From Pelagibacteraceae bacterium TMED65 (lineage in GTDB: Bacteria > Pseudomonadota > Alphaproteobacteria > TMED127), in contig NHDS01000022.1 of assembly GCA_002167215.1 (NCBI GenBank), forward strand, positions 17,378 through 35,737: a DNA stretch of 18,360 bases, given 5' to 3'. The notes beneath the pieces are model-generated. The model ran no database searches. It was not told where the DNA came from and was given only the letters and a program-made list of their open reading frames with translations. This document shows, piece after piece, positions 7,231 to 13,787 of this stretch (its first letter is position 1; each line of letters starts with the position of its first letter). Both the position numbers and the translations under genes were made by a program.

Positions 7231-7811
7231 GAGATATTTCTAAGGTTTTTTTTCATTTTTTCAAGATATGACAATTTTATATTAATCTTATTTGCTTCTT
7301 CATATTTTTTTTCTGCAAATGAACTTTTAAGATCATTCAATGAAACTAAAATAACTGAATTTAAATTTTTTAAAACTTTTTTTTTTGACTCTAAATTAGT
7401 TGCCTCAAGACATTCATTTTGAATGTCCATTATTTGTTCCAATATATCCGAATCATTGAAGGATCTGTTTTCCAATAGCACACCATAACCTTTGACTTTT
7501 AACAACAATTCAGCTCTGGCGTTATTATCACAAAGTTTTTGATATGCGTCGTTAATTAATGACGAGTGAGATGTTGAGAGTTTAATTTCTTGCTCGGAAA
7601 ATGTTGAATATTTATCTGGATGAAATAACTTTTGCAACTTAAGGTATTTTTCTTCTAATTCTTCTAAGTTTAAGTCAAACTTTTCTTGAACTCCAAAAAT
7701 TTTAAATTCATTTTCATGATTAGGTTTTTGTATTTTCTTACACTTATGACAAAAAAACTGATTATTTCCTACTAGACTTTTACAATTCCAACATGAAGTA
7801 TTTGTATCCAT
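7227..7811 (-). CDS. hscB: J-domain co-chaperone HscB with N-terminal zinc-ribbon-like extension
   Basis: HscB brings IscU to HscA and stimulates its ATPase. The J domain occupies about residues 35-110 with HPD at 64-66 (KLFHPDKYS), SLINDAYQKL before ARAELLLKVKG, and a C-terminal three-helix part that binds IscU. The 194 residues exceed the about 171 of E. coli HscB because of an N-terminal segment with two CxxC pairs: C7-W-N-C10 and C21-H-K-C24 (CWNC, then FFCHKC). This layout is absent from E. coli HscB but is the one I recall at the start of mature human mitochondrial HSCB. The ATG is the only sensible start that keeps this block. The gene sits 9 nt after iscA and overlaps hscA by four bases. 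Confidence 0.93.
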   Translation of the reverse strand: MDTNTSCWNCKSLVGNNQFFCHKCKKIQKPNHENEFKIFGVQEKFDLNLEELEEKYLKLQKLFHPDKYSTFSEQEIKLSTSHSSLINDAYQKLCDNNARAELLLKVKGYGVLLENRSFNDSDILEQIMDIQNECLEATNLESKKKVLKNLNSVILVSLNDLKSSFAEKKYEEANKINIKLSYLEKMKKNLRNIS

Positions 7812-7820
7812 TTTTAAAAG

Positions 7821-8144
7821 TTACACGTGAAAAGATTCTCCACATCCGCATCTTCCTTTTTCATTAGGATTTACAAATTTGAAACCAGACTCAAGAACAC
7901 CTTCTTCATAGTCCATAGTAGTTCCAAGTAGAAATAAAGTAGCCTTTGGGTCCACGTAAATATTAATATCTTGGACAGCTATCAACTCGTCATTTTTATC
8001 TGCTACGTCAACGTATTCCATTTTATAAGAGAGTCCGGAACATCCTTTAGTTTCAATATTTAGTTTTATACCAAGGGGTTTCTTTTCTCTAGAAGACAAT
8101 AATTTTTTGATATGGTTAACAGCATTGCTGGTAACAGTTATCAT
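7821..8144 (-). CDS. iscA: A-type Fe-S carrier IscA
   Basis: This 107-residue HesB/IscA-family protein has the three conserved cysteines: C35 (KGCSGLSY) and the C-terminal C99-G-C101 (RCGCGESF). Such proteins bind iron or a cluster and pass clusters, mainly [4Fe-4S], to target enzymes. Its length is normal. Its ATG overlaps the iscU stop by four bases, so it is translationally coupled to the scaffold gene, in the standard isc order. SufA or ErpA would share these motifs, and the operon position favours IscA. Confidence 0.95.
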   Translation of the reverse strand: MITVTSNAVNHIKKLLSSREKKPLGIKLNIETKGCSGLSYKMEYVDVADKNDELIAVQDINIYVDPKATLFLLGTTMDYEEGVLESGFKFVNPNEKGRCGCGESFHV

Positions 8145-8524
8145 TTTTTATTTTTCTTCTTATAATCGTCTATTGCAGCTTTTATGGCGTCTTCCGCTAG
8201 AATTGAGCAATGTATCTTAACGGGTGGTAGAGCTAAATGATTTGCAATTTCAGTATTTTTTATTGAGTGCGCCTCATTCAAATCTTTGCCTTTAACCCAT
8301 TCAGTTATTAAGGAACTGGATGCTATTGCAGAGCCGCATCCAAATGTTTTGAACTTTGCGTCTTCAATTACACCTTCTTTGTTAACTTTTATCTGAAGTT
8401 TCATTACATCACCACATGCTGGAGCACCAACTAGGCCTGTTCCAACTTCACTAGAATCCTTATCCATTGAACCAACATTTTTTGGGTTTTCGTAATGATC
8501 TAATAATTCTTTACTATATGCCAT
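8141..8524 (-). CDS. iscU: Fe-S cluster scaffold IscU
   Basis: This 127-residue IscU has cluster ligands C37 (APACGDVM, with the conserved Asp39), C63 (FGCGSA) and C106 (HCSILAED). The HscA-recognition motif LPPVK is at 99-103. The scaffold receives sulfur from IscS and iron, and releases the cluster under HscA/HscB action. A near-perfect Shine-Dalgarno (AAGGAG) lies just before the ATG in the 21-nt gap after iscS, the strongest in the operon, consistent with a need for abundant scaffold. Confidence 0.97.
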   Translation of the reverse strand: MAYSKELLDHYENPKNVGSMDKDSSEVGTGLVGAPACGDVMKLQIKVNKEGVIEDAKFKTFGCGSAIASSSLITEWVKGKDLNEAHSIKNTEIANHLALPPVKIHCSILAEDAIKAAIDDYKKKNKK

Positions 8525-8545
8525 AAGATCTCCTTTCTTATAAGT

Positions 8546-9763
8546 TTAGTGGTGTGCCCACTTTATTTTACTTATGTCAACACCCTCTTGAGCCATTTCC
8601 CAAAGTGGACTTAACTCTCTGAGCCTTTTTACTTCATTAACAATAATCTTCGTTGCATATTTTACATCATTTTCTGTTGTAAATCTACCAAATCCTATTC
8701 TTAAACTTGTATGCGCAAGTTCTTCCTCAACTCCGAGTGCTTTTAATACGTAAGAAGGCTCTAAAGATGCTGATGTACACGCTGATCCAGATGAAACAGC
8801 TAAGTTCTTGATCCCCATCATTAAAGACTCTCCTTCAACGTAGGCAAAACTTAAATTAAGATTTCCAGGTACTCTATAATTCTCTGATCCATTCAAATAA
8901 ACGTCAGGACACTCATTTCTTATTCCCTCTAGCATCATTTTTTTTAAGTTCGATAGCATATTGTGTTCTTGCTTCATTTCTTCTGAGTAAATTCTGCAAG
9001 CCTCACCAAGACCAACACAGAGTGCAGGAGAAAGTGTTCCTGATCTCATACCTCTTTCTTGGCCTCCACCACTTATCATTGATTGTATTCTTACTCTTGG
9101 TTTACGTCTGATATATAGAGCCCCTACTCCTTTGGGAGCATAGATTTTGTGGCCAGAAATACTCATTAGGTCGATTTTCATTTTTTCTACATCGAGTGGG
9201 ATTTTACCTACAGCTTGCGCACAATCTGTGTGAAAGAAAACGTCGCGCTCTCTACATATTCTTCCGATTTCTTCAAGCGGTTGAATAACCCCTATCTCAT
9301 TATGAACTCCCATAATTGAAACCATTAGTGTTTTTTCAGTAATTTCTTTTTTTAATAAATCTAAGTCAATTAAACCATCACTTGATACTGGTAAATAAGT
9401 GATATTAAATCCTTTTCCATCTAGATGTCTGCATGATTCTAATACACATTTGTGTTCGGTGACACATGTTATTATGTGATTTTTTTTATCTCCGTAAAAA
9501 TCGGCAACACCCTTGATTGCCAAGTTATTAGATTCAGTGGCTCCGGATGTAAATATTATCTCTTTGGGATTGGCTCCAATTATCTTTGCTACATGCTCTC
9601 TTGCAACTTCGACGCCTTCTTCAGCTTCCCAACCATATGAATGGTTTCGAGAGTGAGGGTTACCATATATTTCTCCAAAATAAGGCATCATTTTATCCAA
9701 AACTCTTGGATCTACAGGGGTTGTAGCCTGGTAGTCAAAATAGATGTTTTTAATTTTTTCCAT
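8546..9763 (-). CDS. iscS: cysteine desulfurase IscS
   Basis: IscS is a PLP enzyme converting cysteine to alanine and an enzyme persulfide, feeding IscU and tRNA thiolation. I choose ATG at 9763 (405 residues). A TTG two codons upstream gives only a trivial extension. Visible are TSGATESNN (72-80), TEHK with His104, HTDCAQ (178-183), SGHK with the PLP lysine 206, and the mobile loop [16 protein letters not shown] with catalytic Cys329. The C-terminus [21 protein letters not shown] is split here as [10 protein letters not shown] then [11 protein letters not shown], and this IscU-docking tail is typical of both bacterial IscS and mitochondrial NFS1. It is the first gene of the operon. The usual iscR in front is absent. 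Confidence 0.97.
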   Translation of the reverse strand: MEKIKNIYFDYQATTPVDPRVLDKMMPYFGEIYGNPHSRNHSYGWEAEEGVEVAREHVAKIIGANPKEIIFTSGATESNNLAIKGVADFYGDKKNHIITCVTEHKCVLESCRHLDGKGFNITYLPVSSDGLIDLDLLKKEITEKTLMVSIMGVHNEIGVIQPLEEIGRICRERDVFFHTDCAQAVGKIPLDVEKMKIDLMSISGHKIYAPKGVGALYIRRKPRVRIQSMISGGGQERGMRSGTLSPALCVGLGEACRIYSEEMKQEHNMLSNLKKMMLEGIRNECPDVYLNGSENYRVPGNLNLSFAYVEGESLMMGIKNLAVSSGSACTSASLEPSYVLKALGVEEELAHTSLRIGFGRFTTENDVKYATKIIVNEVKRLRELSPLWEMAQEGVDISKIKWAHH

Positions 9764-9802
9764 ACTCAATTTCGCTAGTAGTTAATGTTTAATCTTCCAC
9801 AT

Positions 9803-9849
9803 ATATTAGTTGTTATAAATATATGTATTGAACCTAACATGTTTTTCAA
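9803..9849 (-). promoter_or_regulatory. candidate promoter region of the isc operon
   Basis: On the minus strand TTGAAA (9844-9849) lies 17 nt before ACATAT (9821-9826), and an alternative pair TTCAAT (9827-9832) / TAATAT (9803-9808) has an 18-nt spacer. Both are plausible sigma70 sites 40-85 nt before the iscS ATG, and neither is strong. The rest of the 143-nt gap (9764-9906) holds no gene. Confidence 0.35.
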
Positions 9850-9866
9850 GCATAATCAAAGATTAA

Positions 9867-9883
9867 CTTAGAATTATTCTAAT
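9867..9883. promoter_or_regulatory. Irr-box (ICE)-like palindrome upstream of iscS
   Basis: The 15-bp core TTAGAATTATTCTAA (9868-9882) is a perfect 7-bp inverted repeat around one base. It equals TTAGAA-N3-TTCTAA and, with flanks, matches 12 of 14 defined positions of the TTTAGAA-N3-TTCTAAA form I recall for the Irr iron control element of alphaproteobacteria. It lies 19 nt upstream of the best -35 candidate and about 105 nt before the iscS ATG, a position suited to iron- or haem-dependent control by Irr. An all-AT/short stem with no T tract following makes a terminator unlikely. No irr gene is in the window. Confidence 0.5.
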
Positions 9884-9906
9884 TACCATTAAATTTAAGT
9901 TTAAAA

Positions 9907-10662
9907 TTATTTTCCCTTACCCTGTTTACCTTTTTGTCTACGAAATTTAATATTGGAGTTTGGAACTTTATAATTTGCATCAACGATCTTTTTAAGTTCC
10001 TCAAACTTTTCAGTTATTGTGTGAATTTCTTTATATAAAGCGTTAATACTTTTCTTATTTGGATCGTCAATCTTTCCTTTAGAAATTCCATATGCATTGA
10101 ACTCATCGGTTAAATTTTTAGATTCAATTTTCCTAGCCGGTATCCCTACATATGTAAAGTTTTCTGGAATATCTTTTAACACAACTGCATTTGCTCCAAT
10201 TCTTGAGTTTTTTCCAATAGTCACCGGACCTAGAATCTGAGCCCCTGAACCAACTATAACATTATCACATATTGTTGGATGTCTTTTGGTATTTCTCTGA
10301 GAATCTGAGTTTAAGGAAGGGGTAAGTCCTCCAAGAGTTGTTTGTTGATAAATAGTTACGTTTTTTCCTACTTTTGAAGTTTCTCCTATTACCAAACCTG
10401 CTCCGTGATCAATAAAAAAACCAGAATCGATGATAGCTGCCGGGTGAATTTCAATTGAGGTTAAAATTCTAGCAATGTTACTTAAAAATCTTGCCAAAAA
10501 TTTTAGTTTAATATGCCATAGGAAATTGCAAATCCTGTGTACTAAAGTTGCATGAAAACCCGAATAAGCAAAAATTATTTCAATGTAGCTTCTGGCAGCT
10601 GGATCTCTCTTTTTTGCGGCTCTGAGGTCTGAAACAATCAAGCTGAATAAATTTTTTGACAT
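9907..10662 (-). CDS. cysE: serine O-acetyltransferase CysE
   Basis: CysE makes O-acetylserine from serine and acetyl-CoA, the precursor of cysteine. The 251 residues comprise a short helical N-terminal part (DPAARSYIEII at 20-30, AYSGFHATLVHRI) and a left-handed beta-helix of hexapeptide repeats from about 72. Catalytic His86 sits in DHGAGLVIGET and a second His in KRHPTI (126-131). The N-terminal domain is short, as in EpsC-type enzymes. The C-terminus ends in a basic tail (RRQKGKQGKGK) and lacks the terminal Ile that binds cysteine synthase in E. coli, so that complex may not form (inference). It lies upstream of iscS on the same strand, so cysteine synthesis sits beside cysteine use. Confidence 0.93.
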   Translation of the reverse strand: MSKNLFSLIVSDLRAAKKRDPAARSYIEIIFAYSGFHATLVHRICNFLWHIKLKFLARFLSNIARILTSIEIHPAAIIDSGFFIDHGAGLVIGETSKVGKNVTIYQQTTLGGLTPSLNSDSQRNTKRHPTICDNVIVGSGAQILGPVTIGKNSRIGANAVVLKDIPENFTYVGIPARKIESKNLTDEFNAYGISKGKIDDPNKKSINALYKEIHTITEKFEELKKIVDANYKVPNSNIKFRRQKGKQGKGK

Positions 10663-10684
10663 AAACTAACTTTTGTATTATACC
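10656..10684 (+). promoter_or_regulatory. sigma70-type promoter of the alpha/beta hydrolase gene
   Basis: A perfect -35 TTGACA (10656-10661) is followed by 17 nt and TATACC (10679-10684). The predicted start near 10691 gives a leader of about 35 nt. The -35 box overlaps the first codons of the divergent cysE. The hydrolase ATG itself has no visible Shine-Dalgarno. Confidence 0.55.
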
Positions 10685-10701
10685 AAGGTATTATTATTAT
10701 A
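10677..10701 (-). promoter_or_regulatory. candidate -10 elements for cysE
   Basis: Two exact TATAAT hexamers read on the minus strand (10677-10682 and 10696-10701), 14 and 33 nt before the cysE ATG. No convincing -35 box is found at proper distance from either. They overlap the divergent hydrolase promoter, so the 63-nt gap may be a shared control region. Confidence 0.35.
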
Positions 10702-10725
10702 TCCTACCATATCAGTCAACTTTAA

Positions 10726-11358
10726 ATGCCGGAAATCTTGCTTAATGGTCCAATTGGAAGACTAGAGGCTAGGTACACCCATAATAATGTACCAAACTCA
10801 CCATCTGTTCTTATTCTTCATGCTCATCCTGGCCACGGTGGAAATATGAATAATAATTTACCTCTTAAACTTCACAAGTTTTTTTCTGATATAGGATTTT
10901 CAAGTCTTAGATTCAATTTTAGAGGAGTAGGTAAATCTGATGGAGAACACGATGGCAGTGAAGGAGAACTTGCCGATTCAGCAATTGCTTTAGATTGGCT
11001 TCAGAATCAAAATCAAGAATCCAGTGAATACTGGGTTTGCGGAATTTCTTTTGGTGCTTGGGTTGGTATGCAACTCTTAATGAGGCGACCGGAGATACCA
11101 AAATTTATTTTAATTAGTCCTCCAGTAGGAAAGTATGATTTTAACTTTCTTGCTCCCTGCCCAGCATCAGGTTTGGTAGTTTCTGCAGAAAAGGACAGTC
11201 TTATTGATAATAATGACGTTGCTGATGTCGTTAAAAAATTAAACAAACAAAAATCAATAACAGTCAAGCATGAGCTAATAAAATTTGCTGATCATTTTTT
11301 TTCAAATGCTGAACAAAAAGTAATTGATAAAGTAAAGAAGTATATTGACTCTGATTAA
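10726..11358 (+). CDS. alpha/beta hydrolase, COG2945-like
   Basis: This 210-residue single-domain alpha/beta hydrolase has no signal peptide, so it is cytoplasmic. The oxyanion-side motif is HAHPGHGGN (32-40). The strand motif SLRFNFRGVGKSDG follows at 60-73. The nucleophile elbow is GISFGAW with Ser108, the acid probably Asp157 (SAEKDSLID), and the base His190 (FADHFF). The triad is complete. The family is of unknown substrate. Homologues of this size beside Fe-S (suf/isc) genes are, as I recall, common in alphaproteobacteria, which supports the taxon but not a role. It is divergent from cysE and ends tail-to-tail with anmK, the two stop codons sharing TTAA (11355-11358). Confidence 0.88.
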   Translation: MPEILLNGPIGRLEARYTHNNVPNSPSVLILHAHPGHGGNMNNNLPLKLHKFFSDIGFSSLRFNFRGVGKSDGEHDGSEGELADSAIALDWLQNQNQESSEYWVCGISFGAWVGMQLLMRRPEIPKFILISPPVGKYDFNFLAPCPASGLVVSAEKDSLIDNNDVADVVKKLNKQKSITVKHELIKFADHFFSNAEQKVIDKVKKYIDSD

Positions 11359-12479
11359 TAATATGAATATAGATTTCCAGATACTGAAGGTTTCTCACAA
11401 CCTGTTGTGCTTGGAAATGTTGAAGGAAGATTCTTTAATGTTCTAACTGAAATAAAAGCGAATGCTATAGATTCGACAAAAAACGGATCTACATTATAAT
11501 CTTCTGATGAATAAATATTTGACTCACCTAATAATGATTTCAAATCATTCATCAAAGTTTCATTCCTAACCCCACCTCCTGTAAAAATCCATTTATTTAC
11601 TTCATAATTATTTTTTTTTGTTAAATTAGAAATTATAAAAGCAGAAAAAAAGGTAAGAGTTCTCAATATATCAAAATGATTTTCTTTTTGATCTCGAACA
11701 AAATCTTTAACCTTAAAAGAAAAGTTATCAAAAGAAGTAGGGTGATTTAGTTTCAAGAATTTTTTTTTTTTCCAATTATTTACTAAATCATTCAATAGTT
11801 CTCCTTTTGAAGATAATTTTCCATTCTTATCAAAATTACAATTCATATTTTTTTCACAATATTCATCAATTAATTTATTACCAGGCCCTATGTCCGATGC
11901 AAAAAATTTATTTTTACCAACCAGGTATGAAAAATTTGAAATACCTCCAATATTTACAACCATTATATTGTTTTTAGAATCACCAAATTGACATTGGTGA
12001 TAAATTGGAACAAGTGGAGCACCCTGCCCCAAATTTTGAATATCATTTTTTCTAAAGTTTGCAATTACATCTATCATAAGTTTTTTTGATAAATAAATCG
12101 GATCACCTAACTGAATGGATATTCCATTTTCAGGCCTATGTAAAATTGTATTACCATGTAATCCAATTACATCTAGTGAGGATTTTTCTAGTGAATTTTT
12201 AGAAAGAAAAATTTTAGTTTTTTTTATTATTAAATCTGAAAAGCGTTTGTTTAAAGAAATAAATTCTTCAGAGTTTAATGCTTTTTCATAGTCTGAGTTA
12301 TTCAATTTAATTATTAAATTTTTGATTTCATTCTTAAATTCTTCATTAAATTTATAATATTGATTAAAGATTATCTTTATATTTGAGATTCCATCCGTTT
12401 TGATAAATGAAAAGTCCAACCCATCTAATGATGTTCCACTCATGATGCCAAGAGAACAATATTCTTTTTTTTTTTTCAT
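11355..12479 (-). CDS. anmK: anhydro-N-acetylmuramic acid kinase AnmK
   Basis: AnmK phosphorylates and opens 1,6-anhydro-MurNAc to MurNAc-6-phosphate during cell-wall recycling. I choose ATG at 12479 (374 residues, close to the family length). The frame runs to 12557, but that part enters tyrS and carries no family motif. GIMSGTSLDGLDFSF (11-25) is the signature, followed by GLHGNTILHRP (107-117), QLGDP (123-127), NIGGISNF (176-183), ASDIGPGNKLID (194-205) and a late GGGVRNE. The second codon begins a run of 12 A, and a second 12-A run encodes KKKK in the middle of the gene (11760-11771). It is divergent from tyrS with only 27 nt between. Confidence 0.93.
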   Translation of the reverse strand: MKKKKEYCSLGIMSGTSLDGLDFSFIKTDGISNIKIIFNQYYKFNEEFKNEIKNLIIKLNNSDYEKALNSEEFISLNKRFSDLIIKKTKIFLSKNSLEKSSLDVIGLHGNTILHRPENGISIQLGDPIYLSKKLMIDVIANFRKNDIQNLGQGAPLVPIYHQCQFGDSKNNIMVVNIGGISNFSYLVGKNKFFASDIGPGNKLIDEYCEKNMNCNFDKNGKLSSKGELLNDLVNNWKKKKFLKLNHPTSFDNFSFKVKDFVRDQKENHFDILRTLTFFSAFIISNLTKKNNYEVNKWIFTGGGVRNETLMNDLKSLLGESNIYSSEDYNVDPFFVESIAFAFISVRTLKNLPSTFPSTTGCEKPSVSGNLYSYY

Positions 12480-12506
12480 TATTAATATAACCTCTAAAAT
12501 AAAAAC

Positions 12507-13787
12507 ATGATAAACGATTTTTACGATTCGGCAATAACTAGGGGATTTTGGCATCAATCTACAGATGACGAAAAAATTAGAGAACTATTGCAAAAAAAAA
12601 CAACAGGTTATATCGGTTTTGACTGCACATCTGATAGTCTACATGTTGGATCATTACTTCCTATAATGTTATTAAGACTTTTTCAAAAATGTGGGCACAA
12701 ACCAATAATATTAGTTGGTGGTGGAACTACACTTATTGGTGACCCTTCTGGTAAAGACGAAACAAGAAAAATTTTAAGTGATGACGATATAAAAAAAAAT
12801 AAACAAGGATTAAACCAAATCTTTAAAAGATTCCTGTCCTTTGACAGGACAAAAGATAACTGTGCTGAGTTAATAGATAATTTAGAATGGTTAGAAAAAT
12901 TAAATTTGATTCCATTTTTGAGAGATATTGGTAGTAAATTTTCAGTCAATAAAATGTTAGGATTAGAATCTATTAAGCAAAGATTAGCAAGAGAACAACA
13001 TTTAAGTTTTTTGGAATTTAACTACTCAATCATGCAAGCATATGATTTTATGATTTTAAATGAAAAATATAATTGCCAAATACAGTTTGGAGGTTCTGAT
13101 CAATGGGGAAATATAGTCTCAGGGATAGATCTTGTAAAAAAAATAAAAAATCTTCAATTATACGGACTCACCTCCCCTCTTGTTACCACCTCATCAGGAA
13201 ATAAGATGGGAAAAACTGCTGAGGGTGCTGTTTGGTTGAGTGAAGAGAAATTTTCAGTTGGGAAATTCTGGCAATATTGGAGAAATACGTCGGACAAAGA
13301 CGTAATTAAATTTTTAAAACTTTTTACTGAAATCAATATTAGTGAAATTAACAAATTTATTGATTATAAAGGTGAAGATTTAAATAAACTTAAAGTTTTA
13401 CTTGCAAACGAAGTAACTGCATTATGCCATGGTATAGATAAAACCAAAATTGCAGAAGCTGAGGCCAAAAGTATTTTAAGTTCAAATTCAATTGACTCTA
13501 GTATTATAGAAACCTGCGAACAAAAGATTTTTTTAAAAAATGATTTATTGGAGAAAGGAGTTTCAATTAAACAAATATTGGTTGAATTAAATCTTTCTCA
13601 GTCTAACGCACAAGCAAAAAGATTAGTTGATCAGGGTGCAGTAAAAATTAACAAAAAATTAATTGCAGATAAGGAAATGCTTATATCAAAAGAAGATTTT
13701 TTAGAAAATCCAAAAAAGGAAAATAGTTTTTACCTGGTTGTTTTCGTCGGAAAAAAAAAATACGGTCTAGTTGAATTAATCACTTAG
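12507..13787 (+). CDS. tyrS: tyrosyl-tRNA synthetase
   Basis: TyrS charges tRNA-Tyr. The 426 residues show the class I HIGH variant HVGS (46-49), GGGTTLIGDPSGKDETR (71-87), the QFGGSDQWGNI block (193-203) and the KMSKS variant KMGKT (233-237). FWQYWRN follows, and a C-terminal S4 RNA-binding domain covers about 350-415 (LNLSQSNAQAKRLVDQG). The KMGKT form and FWQYWRN block are those I recall from alphaproteobacteria. No Shine-Dalgarno is visible before the ATG, and the 27-nt gap to anmK leaves little room for a promoter, so the transcript may start inside or very near anmK. Its end overlaps the opposite-strand AsmA-like gene by 12 bp. Confidence 0.96.
   Translation: MINDFYDSAITRGFWHQSTDDEKIRELLQKKTTGYIGFDCTSDSLHVGSLLPIMLLRLFQKCGHKPIILVGGGTTLIGDPSGKDETRKILSDDDIKKNKQGLNQIFKRFLSFDRTKDNCAELIDNLEWLEKLNLIPFLRDIGSKFSVNKMLGLESIKQRLAREQHLSFLEFNYSIMQAYDFMILNEKYNCQIQFGGSDQWGNIVSGIDLVKKIKNLQLYGLTSPLVTTSSGNKMGKTAEGAVWLSEEKFSVGKFWQYWRNTSDKDVIKFLKLFTEINISEINKFIDYKGEDLNKLKVLLANEVTALCHGIDKTKIAEAEAKSILSSNSIDSSIIETCEQKIFLKNDLLEKGVSIKQILVELNLSQSNAQAKRLVDQGAVKINKKLIADKEMLISKEDFLENPKKENSFYLVVFVGKKKYGLVELIT

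Noticed and set aside
9868..9882. The palindrome after cysE as a transcription terminator
   Set aside because: The stem is almost all A-T and no T tract follows on the minus strand, so it suits an operator better.
12480..12557. Longer anmK start at 12557 overlapping tyrS
   Set aside because: The 26 extra residues carry no AnmK motif and would overlap the tyrS start by 51 nt. ATG 12479 has GAGG upstream and gives a normal length.
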